Origin: an uncultured Prevotellaceae bacterium
Lineage (GTDB): Bacteria; Bacteroidota; Bacteroidia; Bacteroidales; Bacteroidaceae
Direction: 5' to 3'
Assembly (NCBI GenBank): GCA_902770195.1
Contig: CACXSA010000007.1
Location: 1 to 49,918 of the forward strand
DNA length: 49,918 bases
This document shows, piece by piece, positions 24,758 through 33,223 of the stretch. Positions within the stretch are counted from its first letter, which is position 1, and each line of letters begins with the position of its first letter. The position numbers were made by a program, and so were the translations under genes. The notes beneath the pieces are model-generated. The model saw only the letters and a program-made list of their open reading frames with translations. It searched no databases and was not told the origin of the DNA.

Positions 24758-26593
24758 TTATTTGGCGTAGAATTGCTCTATCAGCTTGCCCACTTTGGCA
24801 ATGTCGAAGAACTCGTCCAGGTTCTCTAACTGATAGTCGGGCTTGATGCCTTCGTCGATGTTCTCGCCTTTCAGGTTGATGAGACGGGCACGGTGGGTGG
24901 AGTACCTGTAGCCGAAGCCCTCAGCCGACGGGTTGAACAGGACACAGCATGAGCCACCTCCCGATTGCTGTCCGATGAGGGCTATGCCGTAGTCCTTCAT
25001 CATAGCAGGAAGCATATTGGCACACGAGAAGCTGTAGTTGCTGATGATCACACCTACGTTCAGGTTTATATTCACCTCCTTGTCCTTCTCGTCAAATTTG
25101 CCGTCCAGGTTGCGGTCTACTTCATAGGTGACCTTCATCTTCTGTCCTGTCAGCACATTTTCGTAATACATGTCAGGTCTGTTGCAGAACAGAGAGGAGA
25201 GGAATACCACCACGTCTGACGAACCTCCGCCATTTGTCGATATATCGACGATGAAGTTTTTAACCTCAGGGTCTTTCTCTGCCTTATCCAACGCATCGAT
25301 GATGATGACCAGCCAGTCGTTGGGATACTCTTCAATGGTGGGTTTGGGGCCTTCGCCCTTGTAGAACTTACGCCATCCGGAATCGTCGCACAGGAAACTT
25401 TCGAACTGGCAATAGACCGTATTACCTACTTTTACATAGTGTACGTCCTCGCCAAACTTCTCTTCGCGCTTGGTTCTCAGTTGATTTCTTATTTCTGTTC
25501 TCGCGCTCCGTCTGTCTTTAATGGGTTGATATTCAGGACAATACCCCGTGAATTCAGTTAACAGGGTAGTTCTGATGGATTTCAGATTTTCCACAAAGGA
25601 AGGATTTCCTTTCATATCGCTGATTACTGTTACGTCCGTATAGGTGTGTCCTCCATCGTCGAGCAGAAAACTCAGTGCGCCTGTACCAGAGATGTAGTTG
25701 AACATATCTGTTGACAGCAACAGTTCGCGTGTCATCTCGCCTGCCTTTCCGTAGTCCTTCAGAGCCTGGTCCATGCCTTTCTCCTTCATGCTCTTTTCCA
25801 ATAGTGTACGGCCAGGATATCCGAAGAAATTGGTCATGGTGAAGCAAAGGTTCTTGTAGCTGAACTCAGCCATGTCGGATGTGCGCTTCTCTTGGAGAAT
25901 GGGTGTAATGAAGAATTCAGGATAGCCTGCATCCAGAGAGTAGGCACCATTGGGAGCCGTCATCACCGTCTGTCCGTTGAAGGCAGCCATGTGCATATAG
26001 CCGTCCGTGTAGAGGTCAGCAATGGTAGCAAAGGGGAAATAGACGTTCTCGCCATCCTCTCTGATGTCGATGCCGTATTTGCCATAGTCCAGCGTCACAT
26101 CGACCTGCTTGGGTGAAGCGTCCAGCGACTTCCAACGGATGATGGGCAGGGCGTCGAAGGTGGTGTTAGGCATTCCTGGCTGCACCATTCCCATCATGTT
26201 GGTAAACGCCTCGTAGTCGTTGCTCATGAAGAGGTCTTTCTCGGTGTCCACCTTAGCCGTACCACATGGATTGGTCAGCACATACTTGCCATCGCCAAAG
26301 TTTGCCACCTGAATGGTGGTGCCAGGATACATCATCTCCTGGAAACTGCTGACGCTGATATAGGCCACGTTGGGCATGTCGTTGTAGAAGCGCAACAGCA
26401 CCGTTCCTAAAGATTTTTGTTGCGGGTCAACAACGGGGTACAGGCGTTCCACATACTTCTTGTCCTTGTCGCCACTTCCGCCTCCTCCACCACTGGGGTT
26501 GTCCTGATTGTCCACACACGAAGTCAGCGTGAAACTGCCCACCATCATCAAGGTTAGCAGTAGCCAAAATGTTCTGAAATGTTTCATAGTCAT
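24758..26593 (-). CDS. S41-family C-terminal-processing-type peptidase lipoprotein
   Basis: 611 residues. The signal MKHFRTFWLLLTLMMVGSFT is followed by LTSC, a lipobox, so the protein is probably anchored in the outer membrane; MKHF (26587) may be the true start. After a glycine linker comes a large N-terminal domain (about residues 50-370) that I do not recognise. The C-terminal part is S41 peptidase-like: FIVDISTNGGGSSDVV, GVIISNYSFSCANMLPAMM with the likely nucleophile Ser in YSFSCAN, and a final DEGIKPDY. Substrate unknown. It follows the symporter gene by 28 bases and may be co-transcribed with it. Confidence 0.75.
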   Translation of the reverse strand: MTMKHFRTFWLLLTLMMVGSFTLTSCVDNQDNPSGGGGGSGDKDKKYVERLYPVVDPQQKSLGTVLLRFYNDMPNVAYISVSSFQEMMYPGTTIQVANFGDGKYVLTNPCGTAKVDTEKDLFMSNDYEAFTNMMGMVQPGMPNTTFDALPIIRWKSLDASPKQVDVTLDYGKYGIDIREDGENVYFPFATIADLYTDGYMHMAAFNGQTVMTAPNGAYSLDAGYPEFFITPILQEKRTSDMAEFSYKNLCFTMTNFFGYPGRTLLEKSMKEKGMDQALKDYGKAGEMTRELLLSTDMFNYISGTGALSFLLDDGGHTYTDVTVISDMKGNPSFVENLKSIRTTLLTEFTGYCPEYQPIKDRRSARTEIRNQLRTKREEKFGEDVHYVKVGNTVYCQFESFLCDDSGWRKFYKGEGPKPTIEEYPNDWLVIIIDALDKAEKDPEVKNFIVDISTNGGGSSDVVVFLSSLFCNRPDMYYENVLTGQKMKVTYEVDRNLDGKFDEKDKEVNINLNVGVIISNYSFSCANMLPAMMKDYGIALIGQQSGGGSCCVLFNPSAEGFGYRYSTHRARLINLKGENIDEGIKPDYQLENLDEFFDIAKVGKLIEQFYAK

Positions 26594-26621
26594 AGTTGAT
26601 AAATGTTATTGTGTATTTAAT

Positions 26622-28136
26622 TTATTTCTTTCCCTTTATCAGCAACGTCAGCAGGAAACCCACGAGGAATATCGTAGTGGTGCCCAGGACGATGGCGAGA
26701 TAGGGATGCAGGTGGATACCTGGAAGATGCCACAGCTCTGCCAGCGAAATCCATCCGATGACAACTATGCCGCAGACGCACCCTAAGAAGGCTGCGAAGC
26801 GACTGATTTTCTGAGGGATGCAACCCAAAAGGAACAATCCCAGCATACCACCTGAGAAGATGCTGGAGAGCGTCCACCAGGCGTCGATGATGCTCTCGAC
26901 ACTCAGCATGGCGATGGCTACACAGGCTCCTAAGAGTCCTACCCCGAAGCTGGAAAGTCGCACAATGGCCAGTTCCAGTTTCTGATGTTTATGATGGTCT
27001 GCAGGGTCGTGGTGGCGCAGATGGTCGGCTACGTTGCGTGCCTTGAGGAAGAACGGGCGCACATAGTCTGTGAGGATAATCGTGGCAGCAGAGGTCACAG
27101 AGGTGGAAACGGTGCTCATGCCAGCAGCGAAAATCGATGCAATCAGCAGTCCGCGCAAACCTACGGGCAGTCCGTTGACGATGAAGTAGGGAAATACATA
27201 GTCGGGCTTAGCCTGTATCTCTGCAGGCAGAGGTGCTACCCCTGCCTCGTAGTAGCTATACAAAGCACTTCCGATGAGGAAAAACAGGGCCGAGACAGGA
27301 ATGAACAGATAACCACCGAAGAGTGCCGAGAACTTGGCGTCCTTGTCAGTCTTGGCTGCATGGTAGCGTTGCACGTAGTTCTGGTCAATACCATAGTTCT
27401 GCAGGTTGATGAAGATGCCGTAGATGAGGCATACCCAGAATGTAGAGGTGGTGAGGTCGCTGGTAAACGCACCCAGCGAGAACTTATTACCCATCGGTGA
27501 GTTGGCAGCTAGTTCGAAGGTCTGCATAGGCCCCTCAGGCATGGAGAACATCAGGATTCCCAAGCACAACAAGGCGCCACCTATTAATATAATGCCCTGG
27601 ATGGCATCTGCCCAGATGACGGCTTTCAGTCCACCCATCATGGAATAGACAATGATGCCGATGGAGGTTAGGATGATGACGGTATGCATGTCCCAACCCA
27701 TCAAGATGTACATGGGAACAGCCAGCAGATAGAGGATGGAACCCATTCGTGCAATCTGTGTCAGCAGGTAGCAAGCAGAAGCATACAAGCGCGCCCATGC
27801 TCCGAACTTTTCTTCCAAGAAGGTGTAGGCGGAAACGCTTCCACTATGGCGATAGAAGGGTACGAAATACTTGGCTGCAAAATAGCTTGCAATAGGTATC
27901 GACAACGAGAACACAAAAGCATTCCAGTCGGCAGCAAACGCCTTGCCAGGATAACCGATATAGGAGATGCTGCTGACGTAGGTGGCGAAGATGGACATGC
28001 CCACCACCCAGCCAGGTATGGAGTGACCCGCCGAGGTGAACTCGTCGGCGCTTGAGCCCTTCTTGAAGAACGAGCAGCCAAACACCACGACACCCAGGGT
28101 GAAGACTATGAATATAATGAAATCAATTAAATGCAT
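26622..28136 (-). CDS. Sodium:solute symporter (SSS family)
   Basis: 504 residues with about 13 hydrophobic segments. Typical SSS sections are ADEFTSAGHSIPGWVVGMSI, ISYIGYPGKAFAADW, YSMMGGLKAVIWADAIQG, and the later FAAGMSTVSTSVTSAATI. It imports a small organic solute, often a sugar or sugar acid, with Na+. The start codon at 28136-28134 lies inside the heptamer repeat that also contains the stop of the aldolase gene upstream, so the two are probably co-transcribed and handle the same compound. Sialic acid is the common partner of such a pair. With the pectin genes nearby, a 2-keto-3-deoxy sugar acid is an alternative. Confidence 0.88.
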   Translation of the reverse strand: MHLIDFIIFIVFTLGVVVFGCSFFKKGSSADEFTSAGHSIPGWVVGMSIFATYVSSISYIGYPGKAFAADWNAFVFSLSIPIASYFAAKYFVPFYRHSGSVSAYTFLEEKFGAWARLYASACYLLTQIARMGSILYLLAVPMYILMGWDMHTVIILTSIGIIVYSMMGGLKAVIWADAIQGIILIGGALLCLGILMFSMPEGPMQTFELAANSPMGNKFSLGAFTSDLTTSTFWVCLIYGIFINLQNYGIDQNYVQRYHAAKTDKDAKFSALFGGYLFIPVSALFFLIGSALYSYYEAGVAPLPAEIQAKPDYVFPYFIVNGLPVGLRGLLIASIFAAGMSTVSTSVTSAATIILTDYVRPFFLKARNVADHLRHHDPADHHKHQKLELAIVRLSSFGVGLLGACVAIAMLSVESIIDAWWTLSSIFSGGMLGLFLLGCIPQKISRFAAFLGCVCGIVVIGWISLAELWHLPGIHLHPYLAIVLGTTTIFLVGFLLTLLIKGKK

Positions 28137-28162
28137 AATTCATAATGCATAATTCATAATTG
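28131..28162. repeat. 14-nt (2x7) repeat bridging stop and start codons
   Basis: GCATAATTCATAAT occurs twice in tandem; each copy is made of two related heptamers. On the minus strand it supplies the TGA stop of the aldolase gene (28156-28154) and the ATG start of the symporter gene (28136-28134). Confidence 0.9.
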
Positions 28163-29095
28163 GAGCTTACCGTTCTTGATAGGTAGTGCTGCAAGTGCCT
28201 GACGAATCTTCTCGCGCTCAGGAGTCTCGAACTTATAGAACGGAGAAGCCACGAAGTCATCGTTGATAACACCCAGCAGCGAGAGGGCACACTTCAGTCC
28301 CTTCAGATAGCTGGAGCCATGTTTGCCTACGGTGTAGATGGACGTCGAAATCTGCATGATGAACTGTTGCAGTTTCAGCACTGTCTCTATGTCGCGATTC
28401 TTGGCTGCATTATACATGCCTACATAGAGCTCTGGGAACATATTGGCACCTCCGTTGATGCCTCCGTGACCACCCAGCAACACACACTCGCCTGTAATCT
28501 CCTCAGGACCCACGAGCATGGCAAAATCCTTGCGTTGCTGAACCTTGTACATCACGCTCTGGAAATAAACGGCATTGGCACTGGAATCCTTGAAGCCTAC
28601 CACCTGTTCCATCTCTGCCAGACGCTTTACCGTGTCTGGTGCGAAGCTCACCTTTACGTGACTTGGCATATTGTAAAGGAAAACGGGCAAAGGCAACTGG
28701 GGCACCAGCTCCTCGTAGAACTGAGCCAACTCGGGCTGACCTGTAGCAAAATAGTAGGGTGGGGCACTGACCACGCCATCGGCACCGTAGTCGGCAGCCT
28801 TCTTAGCGAGCTTGATGCTCTCCTCGATAGAGGTGTCGGTGATGCAGGCCAACAGGGGCAGACGGCCGTTGTTGATGCGGCACGACTCCTTGATCATCTG
28901 CTTGCGCACATCGTACGAAAGACTCTGCTCTTCGCCTGTAGTGCCTAGCACAAAGAGTCCGTGTACACCACCTGCTATCAGGTGCTCGATGAGACGCTCC
29001 AGGCTCTCTACGTCCAGTGTCTCATTGTTCTTCAACGGGGTTACTAGCGGTGGAATGATACCGCTTAAAGGGGTCTTGAATGTTGTATCCATCAT
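28154..29095 (-). CDS. DapA/NanA-family aldolase (N-acetylneuraminate lyase-like)
   Basis: 313 residues from the double ATG at 29095; a longer frame starting at 29137 would add a non-conserved leader. The TIM-barrel family features are clear: SGIIPPLVTPL, FVLGTTGEEQSLS (carbonyl-binding GTTGE at 51-55), LYNMPSHVKV with Tyr141, and QVVGFKDSSA with the Schiff-base Lys169. Family members cleave or join pyruvate and an aldehyde: sialic acid, dihydrodipicolinate, or 2-keto-3-deoxy sugar acids. The symporter gene follows directly, which argues for catabolism and not lysine synthesis. Substrate candidates are sialic acid or the Kdo and Dha released from rhamnogalacturonan II; the sequence does not decide. 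Confidence 0.85.
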   Translation of the reverse strand: MMDTTFKTPLSGIIPPLVTPLKNNETLDVESLERLIEHLIAGGVHGLFVLGTTGEEQSLSYDVRKQMIKESCRINNGRLPLLACITDTSIEESIKLAKKAADYGADGVVSAPPYYFATGQPELAQFYEELVPQLPLPVFLYNMPSHVKVSFAPDTVKRLAEMEQVVGFKDSSANAVYFQSVMYKVQQRKDFAMLVGPEEITGECVLLGGHGGINGGANMFPELYVGMYNAAKNRDIETVLKLQQFIMQISTSIYTVGKHGSSYLKGLKCALSLLGVINDDFVASPFYKFETPEREKIRQALAALPIKNGKLQL

Positions 29096-29132
29096 TTTAA
29101 GCTGTTTGTTTTTTATTATTTCTATTAAGACG

Positions 29133-29172
29133 AACAACCCCTTCCTTTGTCATCTGCAAAGAAAGGGATTGT
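29133..29172. terminator. Long hairpin between nucleotidyltransferase and aldolase genes
   Basis: On the minus strand AACAATCCCTTTCTTTG pairs over 17 positions (three G-U pairs) with CAAAGGAAGGGGTTGTT around a seven-base loop. There is no strong T-run after it. It separates the head-group operon from the aldolase-symporter unit and may terminate or stabilise transcripts. Confidence 0.6.
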
Positions 29173-29201
29173 TTATACTTTCAAAGCTGCATCAAGTCAG
29201 C

Positions 29202-29936
29202 TTAGAGCAGTTCGGCTGGAATCAGTTCCTGGGCACGCTGGAAGTCCTCTGGCGTGTCGAGTTCGTAGGAGAAATAGTTGGTGGTGTCCACCACTTTGAA
29301 CGTATGTCCCTGAGGAATGAGTCGCTCGAAGCAACGCTCATAGAACACGTCGATGAGTCCTTCCTTGACAATCATCTGGTCGAGCTCCTGATAGAGGGCG
29401 GTGCTGTATGCTGACGTGAAGCGCTCAATGCCCACCGATTCACCGATGGCATCCTTGGGGTTGCACGTCTTGTTGATTTCCGTGATATGGTTGTCGGCAT
29501 CCACGATGACCTTGATTTCCTCCTCGCCACACTCATGACGGTTCAACGCCAAAGCTGTTTCCTCTTGATGGGCGATGGCTACTACAGCGGCAGGGTCGCA
29601 GAGAATATCGCTGTCCATCAGCAGAAAGTCCTTGCCACGAACTACCTCGCCAGCCATCCACAGCGAGTAGATATTGTTGTTGTGCTCGTAGTCGGTGTTG
29701 TGGAGGAAGGTAAAGTGGATATCCTGACTCTTGGCGTAATTCTCCAGGAAGCTACGTATCATCTCACCACGATATCCCGTCACCACCACAAACTCCTTGA
29801 TGCCAGCCTGTTGCATGGCACGCACGGTGCGCTCCAAAAGGGTCTTTCCACCTACTTCCAGCAGACATTTAGGCTTGGTGTCTGTCAGAGGGCGCAGGCG
29901 CTTGGCCATTCCGGCTGCTAAGATAACTCCAATCAT
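29202..29936 (-). CDS. Sugar/alcohol-phosphate nucleotidyltransferase (NTP_transferase family)
   Basis: 244 residues from the ATG at 29936 (MIGVILAAGMAKRL). A GTG nine codons upstream lies in a tandem repeat and is not needed for the fold. The N-terminal nucleotide-binding motif is ILAAGMAKRLRPLTDTKPK, followed by KTLLERTVRAMQQAGI and LLMDSDILCD. It resembles LicC/phosphocholine-type cytidylyltransferases more than hexose-1-phosphate enzymes. It would activate a phosphorylated alcohol or amino alcohol with CTP (or another NTP). Upstream in the same operon are a HisC-like aminotransferase, a flippase-like protein and a CDP-alcohol phosphatidyltransferase, which would use exactly such a CDP-linked head group. 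Confidence 0.82.
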   Translation of the reverse strand: MIGVILAAGMAKRLRPLTDTKPKCLLEVGGKTLLERTVRAMQQAGIKEFVVVTGYRGEMIRSFLENYAKSQDIHFTFLHNTDYEHNNNIYSLWMAGEVVRGKDFLLMDSDILCDPAAVVAIAHQEETALALNRHECGEEEIKVIVDADNHITEINKTCNPKDAIGESVGIERFTSAYSTALYQELDQMIVKEGLIDVFYERCFERLIPQGHTFKVVDTTNYFSYELDTPEDFQRAQELIPAELL

Positions 29937-29937
29937 A

Positions 29938-29980
29938 GCGGTAGCAAATTTTTCACTTTTCACTATTCACTTTTCACTTC
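29938..29980. repeat. Heptamer repeat overlapping a stop codon (SEKFATA type)
   Basis: GCGGTAGCAAATTTTTCAC followed by TTTTCAC/TATTCAC heptamers. On the minus strand each heptamer contains GTGA. The aminotransferase TGA stop (29976-29974) is one of them, and the next gene starts two bases past the repeat. Confidence 0.9.
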
Positions 29981-31029
29981 TTCAAGCACTTCAGAATGGT
30001 ATCCACAACGGTCTGTGTCTGTTCCTTGCGTCCCAATGTGATACGCAGACACGACTCCAGTCCCTTATCGCTCATGAACTTAATCTTGTAGTCCTGCACC
30101 TTCAGGGCTTCCATCAAGGCGTCCTTAATCTCCAAAGGATATTTGATGAGGATAAAGTTTGCCACAGACTTATAGACTTTGAAGCCAGGCAGATGACCCA
30201 ACTCTTTCTTGTAAAGCTCACGACCCCACTGCATGTCGTCAGCTACGTGGCGATAGTGCTCGTCGCTGTCGAGAGCAGCCAATGCCACAGCTTCAGAGAA
30301 TCGGTTGTAGCCCAGATACTTGTTGACGTAACTCAGGAACTGATCGTGACCCTTGCCAATGAAGCCAAAGCCACAACGTAAGCCTGGAAGTCCATAGAAC
30401 TTACTGAGGGTACGAGAGATAATCAGGTTACTATACTTGTTTACCAATGGAGCGATATAGGCGGTATCTGTAGAGATAAAGCTGGCGTAGGCCTCGTCAA
30501 TAAGTACCATTGTATCAGAAGGAATATTCTCCATGATGCGACCAGTCTCCTCTGGAGTCAGTCCATTACCAGTGGGGTTGTTGGGTGAAGCCAACAGCAA
30601 CATACGGGGATGAACACGGTTGGTGTACTCAATGACTTCGTCAACATCGTAGGCAAAGGTGTCTTCCTTTTCGTGCAATGGGTACATCTCAAAAGTACCA
30701 CCACATTCAGAAGCTACACGATTGTAATACCACCAAGAGAACTCAGGAATCAGAATCTTTGTATTTGGTTCGCTGCATCCTTCCTGGCTATTGATAGAAA
30801 GGAAATAGTGAATGGCATTCTTCAGCATGTCTTCGCCACCATAGGTCAGCAGCACCTGCTCCTCAGGCACGTTATAAATTTCACTTAGCTTGACACTGAT
30901 GACGCTCTTTTTCCCCTGATCGTAAATACGGGTATAGAAACATAGGGTCTTGGGGTCGAAATTCTTGATAGCCTCCACCACTTTCTGGGAGGGCTCGAAA
31001 TTAAATTCGTTTCTGTCTAGAAAATTCAT
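29974..31029 (-). CDS. HisC-like class I/II PLP aminotransferase or decarboxylase
   Basis: 351 residues, fold type I. Seen are LLTYGGEDMLKNAI, LASPNNPTGNG (Asn151), VLIDEAYASF (Asp178, Tyr181) and SRTLSKFYGLPGLRCGF with the PLP Lys210. Sequence style is that of histidinol-phosphate aminotransferase and threonine-phosphate decarboxylase. No other histidine or cobalamin gene is nearby. Between a flippase-like gene and a nucleotidyltransferase it more likely makes an amino group or amino alcohol for a polar head group. It lies 35 bases after the flippase gene, and its stop codon is inside a heptamer repeat. Confidence 0.82.
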   Translation of the reverse strand: MNFLDRNEFNFEPSQKVVEAIKNFDPKTLCFYTRIYDQGKKSVISVKLSEIYNVPEEQVLLTYGGEDMLKNAIHYFLSINSQEGCSEPNTKILIPEFSWWYYNRVASECGGTFEMYPLHEKEDTFAYDVDEVIEYTNRVHPRMLLLASPNNPTGNGLTPEETGRIMENIPSDTMVLIDEAYASFISTDTAYIAPLVNKYSNLIISRTLSKFYGLPGLRCGFGFIGKGHDQFLSYVNKYLGYNRFSEAVALAALDSDEHYRHVADDMQWGRELYKKELGHLPGFKVYKSVANFILIKYPLEIKDALMEALKVQDYKIKFMSDKGLESCLRITLGRKEQTQTVVDTILKCLKK

Positions 31030-31064
31030 ATTCTTTCCTATTTATTTGTTATTATATTCGATAT

Positions 31065-32114
31065 TTATTCTTGCTTGTCTATTTTCATCAGGAGCATTCC
31101 AATCACAATCCAGATAATCTCACGCACACGGCAGATAATACTGACGAAGATGCCTAGTGCAGCAGAGAGACCGAGGGCTGCAATTGAGAGCACAAAGCCT
31201 CCTTCCTGAACGCCTAACTGCATTGGCAGGAAACCAATGAGGTTGGCAAACAACGTGGTGAACGAAACGATGAGGATACTGTGTAAAAAAGTAATCGTCA
31301 GTCCGTCTAATCCGCCTCCGTTGTCAATGCCAAAGAGTAAAAGCATGAACATCACTTCGGAGCTTTGGACCACACGTGAGAGATATTCCAGAATCAGGCT
31401 CTTGTAGAAAGCCTTGGTGTCTTGGGAATAAAGGGCTGCTATTTGCTGGTCGATGTTCTGGATGGACTCAGAGTGGCTTGCCCAAAAGCGGAGTGTCCAT
31501 CGTTTCATGCCAGGAATACGCCTGATAACGCCCAACACATATTTCACCAGTCCGTTCTTATAGCCTCGTGAGATGAGGTAGAAGAAGAACAGGCAGAATA
31601 CAACGATGATGCCCAGCATGGTTCCTATGACAGGTGTGATAGGCAGGTCGCCAACAGCAGCTAATGCCAGATAGATGAAAATGCTGATGAACCAGAACCA
31701 AAAGTGAGCAAAGAAGTGCATCATGGCATAGAGAATGACGCTCGATGTAGCATGCTGCTTGTCGATATCCTTCGAGAGCTCCATGATGCGATAGGGTTCG
31801 CCACCCAGTCCACCAACAGGTGTGGCATAGTTCAGGGCATAGCCGGTAATGGTGAGTCGGTAGATGCGCCAGAAACTTAGGGGAGCCTTATGACCAAGAT
31901 TGCCTTCAATCATAGCTTTCCAAGCAAAAGCATTCAGGGCATACACCACAATCCAAATGCCAATGATAGGGATGAGCCAATAGCCTGCATGACACAGATG
32001 GTCCCACAACTCGACGAAGCTGACGTCAAAGGTCAGCAACATGACTACCACAGCAGCACAGCCGAGGAAGAAAAAGAGGTTGTTCAGGCGTTGCTTCGTC
32101 CACTTCATAGGCAT
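31065..32114 (-). CDS. Flippase-like / UPF0104 (AglD-type) membrane protein
   Basis: 349 residues with about eight hydrophobic segments. It has the family's NAFAWKAMIEG, YALNYATPVGGLGGEPYRI and FANLIGFLPMQLGVQEGGFVLS stretches. This domain is shared with the membrane part of lysylphosphatidylglycerol synthase, which flips a lipid. Its ATG (32114-32112) overlaps the stop codon of the CDP-alcohol phosphatidyltransferase, so the two are translationally coupled; a second Met two residues on is an alternative start. It probably moves the lipid made by its neighbour across the membrane. Confidence 0.85.
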   Translation of the reverse strand: MPMKWTKQRLNNLFFFLGCAAVVVMLLTFDVSFVELWDHLCHAGYWLIPIIGIWIVVYALNAFAWKAMIEGNLGHKAPLSFWRIYRLTITGYALNYATPVGGLGGEPYRIMELSKDIDKQHATSSVILYAMMHFFAHFWFWFISIFIYLALAAVGDLPITPVIGTMLGIIVVFCLFFFYLISRGYKNGLVKYVLGVIRRIPGMKRWTLRFWASHSESIQNIDQQIAALYSQDTKAFYKSLILEYLSRVVQSSEVMFMLLLFGIDNGGGLDGLTITFLHSILIVSFTTLFANLIGFLPMQLGVQEGGFVLSIAALGLSAALGIFVSIICRVREIIWIVIGMLLMKIDKQE

Positions 32115-33094
32115 TATAGCTTATCAGCCATCTTACGACAGAAGGCTTCGTGACGATGATTCACATAGAGGTAGAGCAATCCCATTCCTACAATCTCCCA
32201 GACGAAATACACAGCAGGAACGTCTAGCAGACAGAAAAGGAATAGCCATGCAGAGCGGAAATTGAATGTCAACAAACCGTTCCACTTGATGACTGGCAGC
32301 GAGTTAGCACGGAACTCATCGCGAATCTGCTGAGGAATAGCATCAAGACTGCCAAACTTGCTGCGAAGCTTTGCCAACAGACGTTGGAACTGAGGAGTGG
32401 AAGCCTCTTGCTTTTTGGTGTAATCAATATATGATTTCTGGAAAGAACGCTCATACCAAGGTGTCTCCGAAGTCATCTGGTCATAGATCTCCTGCTGGTA
32501 CTTTGAATTGTCTAGTTCTGAACCCTTTTCGCCCTTCAGAAAGAAAAGGTGAACCTGGATGTAATAATCTGCTAAACGCTGCTGACCGGCTATTCCCATA
32601 AAGCCGGAAGCTATTCCTAAAGCATACACAATGGCTGTAGCAATCAGGACGTTTTCAGGCGTGTCTGCTATACCCAGCCACTGAAACTCCAACTCGTGAT
32701 GCAAATAGAAGCGATAGGTCATAGCATGGTAGATAGGGATGAACCATGTAAAGCCAGCTGCTCCGTCAAGGATGCGCCCCAACCGACTCTTCTTGCCTGT
32801 CATACGAGCCAGTTGTCCGTCTGTGCAATCAAAAATGTCTGCCAGGCACAGCATCAGGATGGCAATGATGTTGAACATAAGTCCCTCCATGCCGTTGTAA
32901 TAGAAACTGGCGCAACCATAGAATATAGCACTGGCAGCTCCTATAATCATGGAAAGGATAGTTACCGTGTTTGGATGTATGTCAAGGCGTGCAAAAAGGA
33001 GTGCCCAATAATAGCAAAAAGGACGCACCACATGCAAATCCAACCAATCTTCTGTCTCAGAAGACTTTAAAGTCTTTTTAAACTCTTCGTTCAT
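32114..33094 (-). CDS. CDP-alcohol phosphatidyltransferase family protein, atypical motif
   Basis: 326 residues, several membrane segments. It contains the family signature: Asp89, Asp92-Gly93, Ala96-Arg97, Gly106 and Asp110 (DCTDGQLARM, then SRLGRILDGAAG). The fourth aspartate of the motif, the catalytic base in studied members, is Gly114 here. A cytosolic insert (about 195-250) separates the membrane segments. It should transfer a phospho-alcohol from a CDP-activated donor to a lipid or acceptor, but the missing Asp suggests a variant mechanism or substrate. It is the first gene of the operon, behind a perfect promoter at 33127-33158. Confidence 0.82.
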   Translation of the reverse strand: MNEEFKKTLKSSETEDWLDLHVVRPFCYYWALLFARLDIHPNTVTILSMIIGAASAIFYGCASFYYNGMEGLMFNIIAILMLCLADIFDCTDGQLARMTGKKSRLGRILDGAAGFTWFIPIYHAMTYRFYLHHELEFQWLGIADTPENVLIATAIVYALGIASGFMGIAGQQRLADYYIQVHLFFLKGEKGSELDNSKYQQEIYDQMTSETPWYERSFQKSYIDYTKKQEASTPQFQRLLAKLRSKFGSLDAIPQQIRDEFRANSLPVIKWNGLLTFNFRSAWLFLFCLLDVPAVYFVWEIVGMGLLYLYVNHRHEAFCRKMADKL

Positions 33095-33126
33095 TATTTC
33101 TCGTCAAAATCGATAAATTCAGCCTG

Positions 33127-33158
33127 CAAAGGTACGAATAAGTGAGCGAAAATGCAAA
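33127..33158 (-). promoter_or_regulatory. Promoter of the lipid head-group operon
   Basis: On the minus strand TTTG (33158-33155) and TACCTTTG (33134-33127) are 20 nt apart, a perfect Bacteroidota promoter. The start codon is 32 bases downstream. Confidence 0.85.
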
Positions 33159-33223
33159 TTTATTCCTTGCTTTTTGCTGGCGAACAAAGTTCGAGGGGCA
33201 ATTTTTCCTTTTATTTAACGTAG

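Noticed and set aside
29974-31029. Calling the aminotransferase hisC of histidine synthesis
   Set aside because: No other his gene is near, and the operon consists of lipid and nucleotidyl-transfer genes.
33174-33202. Hairpin CGAAC/GTTCG after GH78 as a terminator
   Set aside because: On the minus strand it is not followed by a T-run; the plus strand has Ts but no gene upstream to terminate.
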